Assembly: GCA_003864495.1 (NCBI GenBank)
Contig: ML133436.1
Location: forward strand, 434,001-498,000
Reading direction: 5' to 3'
DNA from: Nemopilema nomurai
Lineage: Eukaryota; Cnidaria; Scyphozoa; Rhizostomeae; Rhizostomatidae
Length of the DNA: 64,000 nt
The position numbers were made by a program, and so were the translations under genes. How positions within the stretch are numbered: position 1 is the stretch's first letter; each line of letters opens with the position of its first letter. The notes below the pieces were generated by a model. The model was not told the origin of the DNA. It made no database searches and saw only the letters and a program-made list of their open reading frames with translations. Of this stretch, positions 12,801 to 24,201 are shown piece after piece.

Positions 12801-15800
12801 ATGAGCTGCCTCATCTGTCCACCCCCCTTCCCCTCCCTCCCCCAACATCTCTTATTTCACTTTTCATTTTTCACTTTTCATTTTTCCTTTACGTCTTGAC
12901 GTGTTGTTTTTATTTTTCCTTTCCTCCAACTTGCTTAGTTTTCTCTTAACCTGATTGCCTTAATAAGAACGGGCAGTGAATATCGCAATAGCTTTCCCAC
13001 AATGAGACAGCGTTTCTCACTGCTAACACAAGCACTCATCCCAATGCCGTTGTTTATCTTTCCCGATGGCCTCCCGTTAAACTGCACTTTGGTTTGTATC
13101 GTAGATTTGCTAACTGTTTATGAGACTGCCTGGGATCCGTTGGCAGAGGAGGGCCTTAACTCAGCAAGCAACCTAGCCCTGGAAGCGACGTTTATAAACC
13201 AGAATTTCTCACAACAGTGTCTCAGAAAGGGAGAGAAGGTGTCTTTTGATCACCCCAATCCCTTTGTGGAAAATGAACAAGAGCCCGTTGCATCAGTTGC
13301 ATACAGGTAAGGCATTCTGCTTGCATTGTCACGTGACAGCAACACGTGCGCGAGAGGTTTCTGGGGCAGTTTGCATGTTTTATCTTTTTTATGCCGTTTT
13401 TTCTTCATTTTTGTTTTGGGTCATTTTGCTTGTAACCGCCTTAGTGGTAATGGAACATTGGCATGCCTGAAGTCTCTCCGCCCATGGGCCGCAAGGCCAA
13501 CCTTAATTACACACCGGCATTAAACATTAAATTCTGGTAAATTAGGAAGTTTACGTTGATTTTCATGGTCACGTCTCATTAACAGATCAGGCCTATTCAT
13601 TACGAGTCATCAATGATTCGAAAACTTTGCAAGAGAAAGTTAATTCGTCCCAGCTATGAATACGCAGTCATCATTTTATGGGACATTTTCACACCCCTTG
13701 TCCCTCATACAAACCTTCCAAGCTACGGGCATTTGAATTGTTACTTGGCTCAGAAGCAGAGTGACATCAGTTCTCGCTACAGGCTGATTTATCAGCCTCG
13801 TTCATTAGAAATCCGCACGTATTTGTGAATGACCCGAAGGAATGTTGTGCTAGATTTGGCCAGCTGCAAAAAGGAACAGGTGCGTGCGATTATGCGGTTT
13901 CGCTAGGTCCCTCCCATGCTTACGACGTTTAATCCGCTTGGTACCTAGATTAGTATGTAAATAAGCGAAGAAACGGATGATACCCAATCCCTCCGTGGCT
14001 AGGTCTGCTTGAACATATCCGTGTCTCTCCACGCTCCATATTTTTGCAGCCTGAAACGGTTCTTTGCTCTGTCGTTTCTTTCTACGCGGTCGAGATATGT
14101 TTCTCATTGCACTGGAAGTGACGACAAACAGAGTTAGAAAATGATGTATCAAGATATTTCTAGCAAGCAGCTTCTTGTAGTTGGAGAAAATGCAAGACAA
14201 AGTTGTTTCATTGTCGCACACTTGAACATCGAATGTCTGCACTGGATAATTTTAAGGTTATATCAGGGGTGTAGGAACTGCATATCTATGCTTTTACTAT
14301 AGAGTTCCTTATGTAGGTAGAAGGGATGGTCACCCTAGATAATGTACATGAATTGGCAATAGCTATGTTTAGGAAATGGGGCAGCTTGTTTGGTTCTATG
14401 GATATTAATAGTGATACTGCTATTCTTGTGAAAACACAAACTCGAAGCGCTAAAGCATAAAAGTTTTACAACTTTGAACATTGAAACATTTAAAATCTCA
14501 CGCCTTGATAAAGCATATGATGTTTCAAGGCATTATTATATTCGTCATTGACACAAATTTTTATTCATTATTAAAACAATTATATGTCTTATCAACAAGA
14601 GAACATTTCTCAGCAAAATGCACAATTAGTTCTTTTCAAATATTATCTGTGCTATACGAAGCAAATCTATTCGTATTGCCTCGATTTCTAGATGTTTATA
14701 GATGAATGACGGAGCCAAATTTTTCGTATTCTTCCTTTGGATAAAAACAAAGACCAGTTCAATTCTTGCACTTTATCGTAGCTTCTTGCTTTTGACTTAG
14801 AAGCAAAATTTTCTGTTTTTGCTGTGATGTCAGCTGAAATTGCATTTTGGCAATAAATAGTGCACCGTGGACCACATCAAAAGAGCAACTTGCAACCAGT
14901 TTTTAGCTTCTCCGCATTTTCATTTTTAAGCTGTTTTATTCCTAATCGCATCTTTCAGTTTCTATGCTCAATTATCTATGCTCTATGCTAAAAAACGCGG
15001 TCCTATGCTCAATTATTCTCTTCCCTTTTACAATCGACAGTATAGCCATTCTTGGCACATTTTGCAAAACATTTGTCGTGGGCTGCTTGCAGAATTCGAA
15101 TCAGTCGATTCGAGGGAAAACCTAAACATTTCCCAACTGAAAAATATGATAATAACCTGCATGGGTGCTGCTGCTTTCGACAAAGTCAGCATTTTGTCTG
15201 GTGGATTTTGGAGACGCAACTCACAGCAGTGACCTGGGTCAATCACAATTGCCTTGGCGTTATTTCTAGGGCCAGTACGCGATGGTATTCAACAATATTG
15301 GTTTCATTGGGAATTCCTTTTGAAGAAAACTACCAGTGTCTAGCTCCTTACACGGTGCTCTGCCGTCATAACAAATGATTCTGTGGATTTCTGTGTGCCG
15401 TTGGTCGCTTGGCTTTTACAGCGGTATCGCCGTCCGTACGTCGGAAACAGCGGGGAAGTTGTTGTGCTTGGACACCACTTCAAAGCACTGGTCTGCCCTC
15501 GCAATGACAGTGTTGCAACTGCGAATTGGTTTTCTCCTAGTCTCTGCTTTAAGGATCCTATCCAAGCAATTTCTTTGTCCAGTCAGTGTCACAAAACATT
15601 GTTTTCAAGGAAAACTGCGCGACGTTCTTTTCACAAATTCGAGGAATAGACTTTTTTGACTCTGAATCCACCTTGTATGTTTCTTGCCCCTTACTCGGTA
15701 TTTCGTTGGATGATGGTATTTAAACCCAACTCCTATGTATAGACTGCATGTTGTTGAGCGATCCTGAACTGTTTACAACAGGGAAAAATTATTTTTTGTA

Positions 15801-18800
15801 AAATAGGGTGATTTATAAAAAGGTAATAAGTATAGTTCATTGGTTACTGGTCTACCGATTTCTTATGCGAATCCCTAAAATATCGTTGGTTAATGGTAAG
15901 TGAAGGCCACGTAAGCTTATGGTATGATCTGTCCGCCACTGCCACACATAATGACCTGGGTTGTTTCTAAACCTCATTGCAAAACGGTCAAAAATACGAT
16001 TTTCAGATATTGAATTTTTTTTGCTGGACACTTTCAGGACATGCAGTTCTTGTTCCGCTTTCTTTTGACATGGACTATTCAAAGTTTCCAGATACGGCAC
16101 TGATATTTGTCAATTTGTTTCTAATTCAGAATAGTGAGTTTTAATTTTCTGATTATGTTTATTTTTTAGATACCGTAAGTTTGATCTTGGCGATGGCATC
16201 AACTTAGTTGTTCGCTGTGAACACGATTCTGTGTTGCAAGGGCCTTCTGGCGAGAATCTCTTCATGAATGTCAAAACCCTCAACGAGTGGGACTCGAAGG
16301 TAAAACCTAGTCTGGTTGTAGATGCGTGCGTTCACTCTTGGTCCTTGTATACTTTTTCAGTTTTATATATTTGTTTGTATACTTTTTTAATTTTTTGTAT
16401 TTTTGCATTTAGGCCAGTGGTATTGCTTGGAGGGCAAAGCTTGATTCCCAAGGAGGCTCTGTATTGGCTACAGAGCTGAAAAACAACAGTTGCAAACTGG
16501 CAAAGTGGACATGCTCCGCGGTATTAGCTGGTTCCGAATACCTCAAAATAGGGTGAGCTTGAATTGCTTTGGATTTTGCTGGCAATGTAAATATTCTGAC
16601 CTGAAAATCACGTTCGTAAATCGGAATGATTCGTGCTGGTAGCTAGGGGTTTCAGGGGTTATTGGCTCTGAGTAGCGCGTTTGTATTTTGCCAGAAAAAT
16701 GACCTGTCAAGAGATGCTTCCTTATTGCAAAACATTTAAACACAATGTCTCTGTATTATTATTAAATTTATAGTCCCTTTCGTCAGCGCCAAACTATGAC
16801 GATGGCTGGCTGATTTATGTCTCTGTCTTTGAAAAGTACTGCTTTTGAACAGCACGAAAAAAATGTTTGGCGCTTTCAATTCATTTTACTATCCTCTGCT
16901 CACGATATTACATCGCCGTTCCTAGATATGTTTCAAGAATAACAGCCGTAGATTCCTCCAAGCATGTTATTCTGGGCACACAGCAGTTGAAGCCGAAGGA
17001 GTTCGCTGATCAAATTGCGCTGAATATGGACAACGGATGGGGCATTCTCCGCGTCATTATTGACACCTGCATGAAGTTGCCAGAAGGGAAGTACTTAATT
17101 CTAAGAGACCCCAACAAGGTGAGAATGGTCTTGATAATCTTTTTACAGTTTCTTTCAAAAACGCTTAGTTGAATCAGATAGATTTTCAATGGCTGTGAAA
17201 TGTTGGAGGATAAGCATAGAAGGTTAATACAGTCAAATTGGCTATTTGTCAAAGGGATATGATTCATGGGAGTGTTTTTGTAGTAGGCGGTGAAGTAGGT
17301 AGCTTAACGTGTCTGGGTCCTCTTTCCTAATGCTGTTACGCGACAATAGAATGGAGCAGAACGTTGTTGTGCTGTGAACAATAATACTTAAATCAACTGA
17401 CCAGTTCCTAATAAAACTCTACCAGGCCAAGCAATAGAATAGCAAGGATTATCGTGTCATGATATCACGATCCAGTAATCTTGTTAAGTTCATGAGAGTT
17501 TCTTCTACTTGTGTTATGTCATGGTTGATCTTTCGTTGAGGACAGCTTTAATCTTGCTTCGAATGAGCGGATTTTGTCTTTGGTTGTAGTCGTGTTCAAG
17601 GAAGTATGATTGGGCGAATCTCCTTCGTTCGTTTCTACTAAACGAGTTATTAATAATGTCGTTAGTATAATTACATAACTGAATTTTCCAATCTTTGTTA
17701 TGTTTATGACGTCAAACGGACGTTTACATGGTACTTCTCAGGCCTCGACCCACTGCGATAATTTTTTTCTTAATTCATCACATTTTCAATGTATAGCTTC
17801 GGCCGAAAGAATTCCTTGCTAGGTGACTCATTCACAGAGGTTTCCTAACCTCCAAATCGCTCTAACCTGCAGATGCTTTCTTCCTGACGCTATTTGTGAA
17901 GGAGGATATCTCACAGCTCGTTATCATGATTTCATTAGCTGAAATTGGTTTTCTCCTTTTTGACTAACCCTCTTACATCCTAATCGATCAAGCCTAATCA
18001 ATCAAAGTTAATCAATTAAACTTCATCCAAAGATTGGACTACACTACTGCGGCATTGAATACACTATGCGCATAACCCTTCTAAGAAAACAATAAAAGGT
18101 TTTTCTATCGATAGCTTGGCAAATCTGTCTTTCTGTCTTAGCAAATCACCAGTTACAGTTTCAGCGTATCTAACTTTGCATTCTAACAATTCTTTCAAAC
18201 AATTCCTGTACTAATTGTTCATATGACAAATTGGCTTTGTCCCTACTTACTTTTTACACTGTACGTCTAATAAATATTACTTTTTACAGTGTTTGTTTAG
18301 AAAAATGCGTAAATTTATTTATACTTTACTTTCTGAGCAAAATCAGTTCTTATAGCTTTTTACATCATCATGGCAATGACCACTGCAATGACTTTGTTTG
18401 AGTGTTCACAAATACCGGATTTTGCACTCTTCTGCAAACAGCATTTCGTCTGCGAAATAGTCTTCTCAATCAGCTTTCCTGCCCACTTTGTGTATTATTC
18501 TTTAGGAAGTCAAGGCAACCCTCCTTTATAATCCGTGTGCTTGTTTTGCCGACCTTCTCTTCGAACTCTATAACATTCTGTTCGAATACTGAGAATTTGT
18601 ATGGGTGTAAGAAGGATATGTTGTAGCTATACTTGTTCCAGGCTCGTTTCGTCCTGTACTTCCACGTGGCTCCCCAGCCGTATACTCTTTGCAAGTACAT
18701 CCCCTCGAGTGTGTGTATGTTTGACTTCGAGTCTAGGAAATACAAGGACATGGGCACCGCGACCTCTAGGAACAACCGGTTGTCATAGTAGTACTGTGCA

Positions 18801-21800
18801 ATCTTGGCAAAGCGCTCGGCGTATGCCCCGGGAACGTAGAATATATCTGACAATGCGGCAAGGCATACCCTTTTCCGTCTCGTGTTCTCAAGGAATGTAT
18901 CGAACATGCCTGTGGTATTGAATGCTGGGTCATTTTCCATTGCTTCGTAAAGTCTTTCGCAAAGCTGCCCCCTCCCATACCTTGAGAACCAGGGGTCTGG
19001 GACGGAGCCCATAACATGGCCGTCGTCAAAGTTTATCGCTTCGCCAAACCAAATCTTGTCTTTGTCCAGTTGCAGAAAGTTCCACCAGTTGACAATCATG
19101 TCATCATTGACAAGGAGGTAGCCACGGAAACCCGGGTTTCTCTTTATTCCCTCGACAAGGCACTGATAACCGTAGAAGCCGTACTCTTGTTTCGCTTGCT
19201 CGATCTTGATGACGTCAATGTCTCCTTCAGAGTGCCCCTCCGGGCCGCAGAAGCCAATGTTGGGAAACACTGACTTGAAGTATTGCTGGAGAATTTTGAT
19301 GTTAGAGTAGAAGGGGTGGTTAAAGTTGATAGACAGGAAGATGTCTGCAAATACGCCTAATGCTGTGTTCTGCACTGGGTGCTTACAGTGGGCTCCAGAG
19401 AGATTGTGGACTTTCTTGATTCTGGGTTGAGTGTTTGACGGGATCTTCTTTATTGGTACTGAAAGGAAGAAAACAGTCGTCAATCATTGAAATAACGCCT
19501 TTCCCTTTAACTTGGTGAAATTTTCAGCGACGTTAAGCATTGGGTATGCTCAGAATTATGCTCGCTTAATTTCCTGATCAAAGCTAAACAACCCGCCCGA
19601 GGCTAGTTGCCAGGTTACAAACGCGCGTGATTTCAATTGGGTCCTTCCTGAAATGTCTAGATCAGTTAAGGCAGATTTCATGTAAAGTCCCTTTGCTCCA
19701 CGTTGTTGATATTGGCCTATTAGGGCCTATTTTTTCTCCTTTCTTATTGTGGCGTTATTTTGGTGCAGCTTGAGTGTGGGGACTGCCTTTGACCAATCGT
19801 GCAAATTTGAGGGTGATTTCCCCTTGATTATCTATTGCTTGACCATTGTATCTTTTATCCGGTCAATGAATGTTCATCCATGAGGATATATGCATGCATG
19901 AATGCATGGCATATTCCCAAGCTACTTGGAAGTACTCAATGTTTGCGTTAACTTCTTCGCAGAATACGCCCTGTTAGTTAGTTAGATACCCATTTCTGTG
20001 CGGTAGTGCGATATTTAGAAGGAAAAATAAATATCAAGGTCAAAGAGTTCCTTTTTAGAGCTCGAAGCGTCTTCTACATTTAGCTTACAGAAAGAGTATT
20101 GTCATCAATGCACACCTCAGAAGTTTTTTCGCACGGATGAAATCGACCCGCTTTCCGAAATGAAGCTCTCGCATAATATGCCTTGATGTGAATTTCAAGA
20201 CTGTCTTGATGGGAAAGTTGGATGATGTTAAAATTATTCATCTCATAATTTCTATTGTTGTACCATATTTTTGTTCGAGACATATTTTTGTTCGAGACCC
20301 AGTTTGCCTTAAGCTTTCTGCCGGGTCAATGTCATCAACTGTTTTATTCACAAGTTGGCTTTCAATCTCAAAGGCATGCAAGACGGTAATTCTTGTCCTT
20401 CCCCTGTCGTACCTGTGATGTTCTTATTCATAAGATAAGTCTCGAACAAAGGCAGGTTTTCGAACCAAAGATCAGCAGGTTGCTGCGTATGGCAAAGCAT
20501 TTCTCACTAAAGCTACTTCTTTTCACCACCAATTCAATTCCTAAACCCGACCACAGCTCTCTGCCAAAAATCTTGGAATGCTCTAATGATTTTGTGTACT
20601 CCCCTTTCTCTGTGACGCAATGTTGTAATGCGTAATTGAAAGCTAGCTGACCGGAAAACACGTACCTGTGACAAAAAGAAGTAGAACAGCGTTGGCAAAA
20701 AGGAAGAAGCAGATGTACCAAGCACGATCTCTCATCGTTAGCTCCAGCTAATAAAAGCTGCCATAAAACAGTTGCAAGGTGTGCCTTGACAAAAACTGTA
20801 ACCACACTGCTGGAATCTTTCTGTGAATGTAGAATTGTTTACCTATATACCCGCCTGAAGTACAATTTAAGTGGTTCGTTGATTCGCCTGTTTCTGCCTA
20901 TCATGATCTACGGGTTACCATTGCATGTGGCCGGTACAGCCTTGCATTGACGGAATTTCTTCACGTACATTGTTTTGCTTCGTAGGGCACATGTTGATTT
21001 GCATTTCAATTGTTTGTGCCACGTGCCACGTGTTTCGAATTAACATCATTGCCAAAATAATGTATTTTATTTGCAGGTTACTGCTTGTATACTGAAAATG
21101 TGACAATTGCTTCGTTACTTTTTGTTCCGGAAGCTGATCTTGCTGGTCAGAAAGTATGATTTTGTTCCTTGGGTGAATTATTTTTCAATTAATGTGTTAA
21201 AACTTCTGTTTTCATAGGGTGTAATCCTTCTCTACGACATTCCCGATAACACCTTCGAAAGTGAAGAAGATTCAAGCGAGGAAGAATCAGAAAATGAGGG
21301 AGAAGGTGACCAGAATTCCTTACAGTTTGATTTCGTCATATTTGCTCTGCAGCCTCTGTTTCGTGCTATGTCTTATTATGACCTGAAAGAGAGTCTCGTG
21401 CAACAAGGCACTTGCACATTTCTGGTTCAAGTGTTATTGTTTTATCTTCTTGGAGGGCGTGGATGGCGTTCAAAAAGTTTCGTCCCGTGTCATTCCTGCA
21501 TTCGTATCTTCCTGAAACCAATCGTGCATGACTTTCTGTTTCGAACTAGTTAGTTCTGCATTAACATAATTAACTGCAGTCACGTGCAGCTGGTGGTAGG
21601 GTGGTTGTTGTTGTTCAACAATCAGTGCTAGAATTACTTGGAACAGTGCCATTAGCAATGGAGTTGTTCCCATTTCATTCCTAGATATTTAGATTCAGCA
21701 TAACAAGTTTGGGACCATCAATAGTCTCGCATCCTCACGTGCTTCGTCCTTCTTTGCTTTAGCGTTTGCCGTGGCAGCTAAGCGATTTAATCTTCTCTTC

Positions 21801-21849
21801 CTATCTTGCAGGAGACGATGAGGCAGAGGAGAAAAAGAGAGACAAATAG
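6899..21849 (+). CDS. EIF3D: eukaryotic translation initiation factor 3 subunit D
   Basis: eIF3d is the cap-binding subunit of the eIF3 complex; it sits at the mRNA exit channel of the 40S ribosome and can drive cap-dependent initiation on selected mRNAs. Fourteen coding exons join in phase: 6899-7021, 9353-9398, 9685-9821, 9952-10083, 10638-10759, 11456-11588, 11986-12081, 12483-12531, 13105-13306, 16170-16299, 16413-16552, 16926-17118, 21218-21305 and 21812-21849. The product is 542 aa (human about 548). Family landmarks are all present: [17 protein letters not shown] and [11 protein letters not shown] at the N-terminus, [97 protein letters not shown], and the usual acidic C-terminal tail. 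The start ATG follows a GC-rich leader and matches the family N-terminus. Intron 12 (17119-21217) contains a whole antisense gene. Identification is secure; individual borders were placed by eye. Confidence 0.97.
8535..9009. repeat. four tandem copies of a 118-120 bp unit
   Basis: Inside EIF3D intron 1. Units begin with AAACAACCTACCCCTAAG at 8535, 8655 and 8773; a more diverged fourth begins at 8891. The first three copies are nearly identical over their length, while the fourth has many substitutions. This suggests recent amplification from an older pair. Copies abut with no spacer. No open frame is conserved. Confidence 0.9.
12089..12337. repeat. 20-bp minisatellite, about 12 copies
   Basis: The unit is close to GTCATCATTGTCATTCTTCG with scattered substitutions. 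The array starts only about 7 bases after the donor of EIF3D exon 7 (exon end 12081) and fills the first 250 bases of intron 7. The overlapping open frame starting at 11953 is exon 7 followed by repeat translation and is not a separate gene. Confidence 0.9.
18314..18319 (-). terminator. candidate polyadenylation signal of the nested gene
   Basis: AATAAA on the - strand, about 150 bases downstream of the stop codon at 18470. Position and strand fit the nested glycosyltransferase-like gene. The hexamer is common in AT-rich DNA, so this is only a candidate. Confidence 0.4.
18470..20735 (-). CDS. putative Golgi type II glycosyltransferase-like protein, nested in EIF3D intron 12
   Basis: Two exons, 20666-20735 and 18470-19458, join at phase 1 across a GTACGT donor and a pyrimidine-rich TTCCTTTCAG acceptor to give 352 aa. 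Exon 1 encodes only a short basic start (MRDR) and a hydrophobic stretch, residues about 6-23, typical of a signal anchor. The lumenal part has several N-glycosylation sequons (near residues 42, 204, 303 and 344). It also has the segment [14 protein letters not shown] (about residues 136-149), whose hydrophobic strand plus acidic NDD resembles the DxD metal/nucleotide-sugar motif of GT-A enzymes. Later blocks include [18 protein letters not shown] and [13 protein letters not shown] cannot name the family; exostosin-like (GT64) or DUF288-like proteins are possibilities. The 337-codon open frame extends 5' past the acceptor, so its first Met at 19483 is intronic. Substrate unknown. Confidence 0.8.
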
Positions 21850-23033
21850 TCAATATTGTGAAGTAAGCCTAATAATTTAAAGCAAAAACACGTGGCAGAT
21901 GAAATTGTTTTCGTTTTTGACTGCTTATTCGTATATAGTATCGATGTTCAACTGGAACGCTTTCCATGCGTTTTGGGCGATTCTGACCGAGTAATTGATG
22001 ACTGTCATGTCACAACATCAAAAAGAAGTGTCATTGAAAAATGGTCATTCTAAAAACTTTCTGGTAGCCAAGGCTAACTGGCAATTGTAGGGTAATTGTG
22101 ACTAGCTTACCCCAAGACCAAGCATGGTGGAAGGTCAGAAGTATTTGAACCTTTTCCCCAACAGACCAAAGTTTGTTTTCATCAACTAACGTGCATTGTA
22201 TTATTAGCTTGTTTTTGTTGGTTTCCAATAGAATGGCCTCATTTGATGCCATATGCAGTGCTTCGCCCTATTGCGGGACCTTATTTTCTTAAACCCTGAA
22301 AGAAAAGCGGAGTATCAAACGGCCTACACATAGAACGCAACATTCCCTGAAAATCATTTTTTTACAGAACAAAATTGGAAACCACTTTTACAAACAAAAT
22401 ATCGCAGACTCCTTTCGTGAGCCAACAACATTGCTCCATAAACCCCTGCCTTGTATCCATAACCATGCCCCTAGATGATGAATCAGGTGATCAAATTTCC
22501 TGAGTAGTCTAGCAACGCACATAACATGCATCACAAGTTGGTAGTTTTAAGACCCAGTCTTCAGAGATATTGCGAATCTGTCTTATCAGCAATCCACACC
22601 CATTTTTCACTAGAACTCGCGGTGTGAGAAGTTTGAGCCGGAAGATGATGGAGTATAAATTCATAATTTTGGCAAACCTCTAACTGCATCAAAATTTTGA
22701 TTTCGCAACACAATCCGGAAAAGCTTGTTTCTGCAGATAAACAGTGAAACCTTGTTTCGACATATTTGAACAAATAACGTTAAAGCAAAGAAAACAGAAA
22801 AACTATTATTAACGTGTGCGTACTGCATTTTCTGTTTACATACATGGTGCACTTTTTGTGGTTCTGAAAAATGTATTTACCAAACAAATGTTTCTAATTT
22901 AAATATATTAGCCGTTTAAAGTTCAAAAACCATCATAATGGAGTGATGAGACAACATTACTTAATTTATCTAGTTTGTTTGATCCACCCAAACTGTACTC
23001 TGGATTAATCGGATTTTACTTGCTCAAACCTAT

Positions 23034-23100
23034 TTTCTACTTTCCTTGGGTTTCTACTTTAATTGGGGTTCTACTTTTGGTGGGTTTCTACTTTCCTTTC
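23034..23100. repeat. short degenerate repeat of TTTCTACTTT
   Basis: The phrase GGGTTTCTACTTT, or a close variant, occurs four times in about 65 bases (TTTTCTACTTTCC, GGGTTTCTACTTT, GGGGTTCTACTTTT, GGGTTTCTACTTTCC). It is noncoding and lies between the two convergent 3' ends. Confidence 0.6.
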
Positions 23101-23596
23101 TAAGAGATTCAAAGGAAACAGGAAATGTTTTTGTGAGAATATTTTCTTGTACCTGTTAAATTCTGCAAGTGATCGAACTTTTTAAGCGCAACGCGAGCGC
23201 ATACGGCTAATCTCATGTTAGGCCGTAACATGTCTGAACATGTCAGAACAGAATAAAAAACAACTTCCTTTCGGTTGGTGCCTAGATTCGTGGAACTGCC
23301 TAGGCAGGGACAAGTGTAAGAATTGGATGCATGATTAAAAGATTTGGATATTTATTGATGCATGACTGAAAACCAAATGATTAATCATTGGAACTTATTT
23401 GAAGTGCTTATAAGTTGACTAATGCCCTATTTAGGGGATCAATGTGCTGATAATTCACTGAAATAAAATTAAAATTACAGATTAAAATTATACGATATAA
23501 AACAAAAAACTGAGTTATATACAAATGTTTTTGCCAAGGTCTTACTCAAATGAAAACAAGACAATTACATTAAGGATCATTCATCATCACCTGTAC

Positions 23597-23725
23597 GACG
23601 ACAACAACAACAACAACCAAGTCTGCATCACTGACCAACGCACGACAACAACAACAAAGTCTGTGCTTCACTATCGAACGCACGACAGCAACAACAAAGT
23701 TTGCTTCACTGGCCAACGCATCATC
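23597..23725. repeat. about three tandem copies of a 45-bp unit rich in ACAACA
   Basis: Each unit carries a run of CAACAA followed by AAGTCTG, a CTTCACT or ATCACT core and CAACGCA(C/T)(G/C)A. The units read GACAACAACAACAACAACC, then GACAACAACAACAAAGTC, then GACAGCAACAACAAAGTT. The open frame over it is repeat translation. Confidence 0.7.
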
Positions 23726-23838
23726 GCAAGCATATTTTTCCTAAAATTATCTCTTTACAACAACAATCTTCTTTCTCAGTTTAAACGGACCATGACTATA
23801 CCTGGCCCACATATGATATCCAACATGCTGTAAAATTC

Positions 23839-23844
23839 TTTATT
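23839..23844 (-). terminator. candidate polyadenylation signal of TRAF7
   Basis: AATAAA on the - strand about 360 bases downstream of the proposed TRAF7 stop at 24202. Strand and spacing fit. No other support. Confidence 0.35.
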
Positions 23845-24201
23845 ACATAATTACTGTCAAATAAGAAATGTTAAGGAAGTAATTCTATACAAGACCAAAA
23901 GTCTACAATAGTATTTATCAATAAATAGCCAATAGAAACTTAGCTATTAGGTATAGAGTCAATTGCATGCAAATAACATCGTTCTATGGCCCTGAACTTC
24001 CTTCGGCAATTCTCGTCGCTGGTATTCTGGGAAGGTTCTCTCGGTAACAATTATCCCATATGACGGTTGGTTCTTGTAACAGCCAAGAAGTACGGCGAAG
24101 GCAGCAGGCGAACCTCTGGCTGTCCCTTCCAAATTGGTCGACTTCATTGAAAACTGCACATCAGGTGCAAAGATCCATTTCACACACTTCATGCGTCAAT
24201 T

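Larger units (their letters stand above)
21850..24201. other. convergent 3' region between EIF3D and TRAF7
   Basis: No coding exon was found. It should hold the 3' UTRs of EIF3D (from the left) and TRAF7 (from the right). The first AATAAA I see on the + strand after the EIF3D stop is at 23252, which would be a long 3' UTR; a nearer non-canonical signal may be used. The stretch contains two small repeats listed separately. Confidence 0.6.

Noticed and set aside
15383..15649. Overlapping forward frames of 88 and 94 codons in EIF3D intron 9
   Set aside because: No recognisable motif, two frames equally open, and EIF3D splices over it in phase without them.
19459..19483. Start codon at 19483 for the nested gene
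   Set aside because: These bases read as a pyrimidine-rich acceptor (TTCCTTTCAG), and a signal-anchor exon at 20666-20735 joins in phase to the base after it.
20428..20805. 125-codon reverse frame
   Set aside because: It overlaps the signal-anchor exon of the nested gene in a different frame and resembles no protein.
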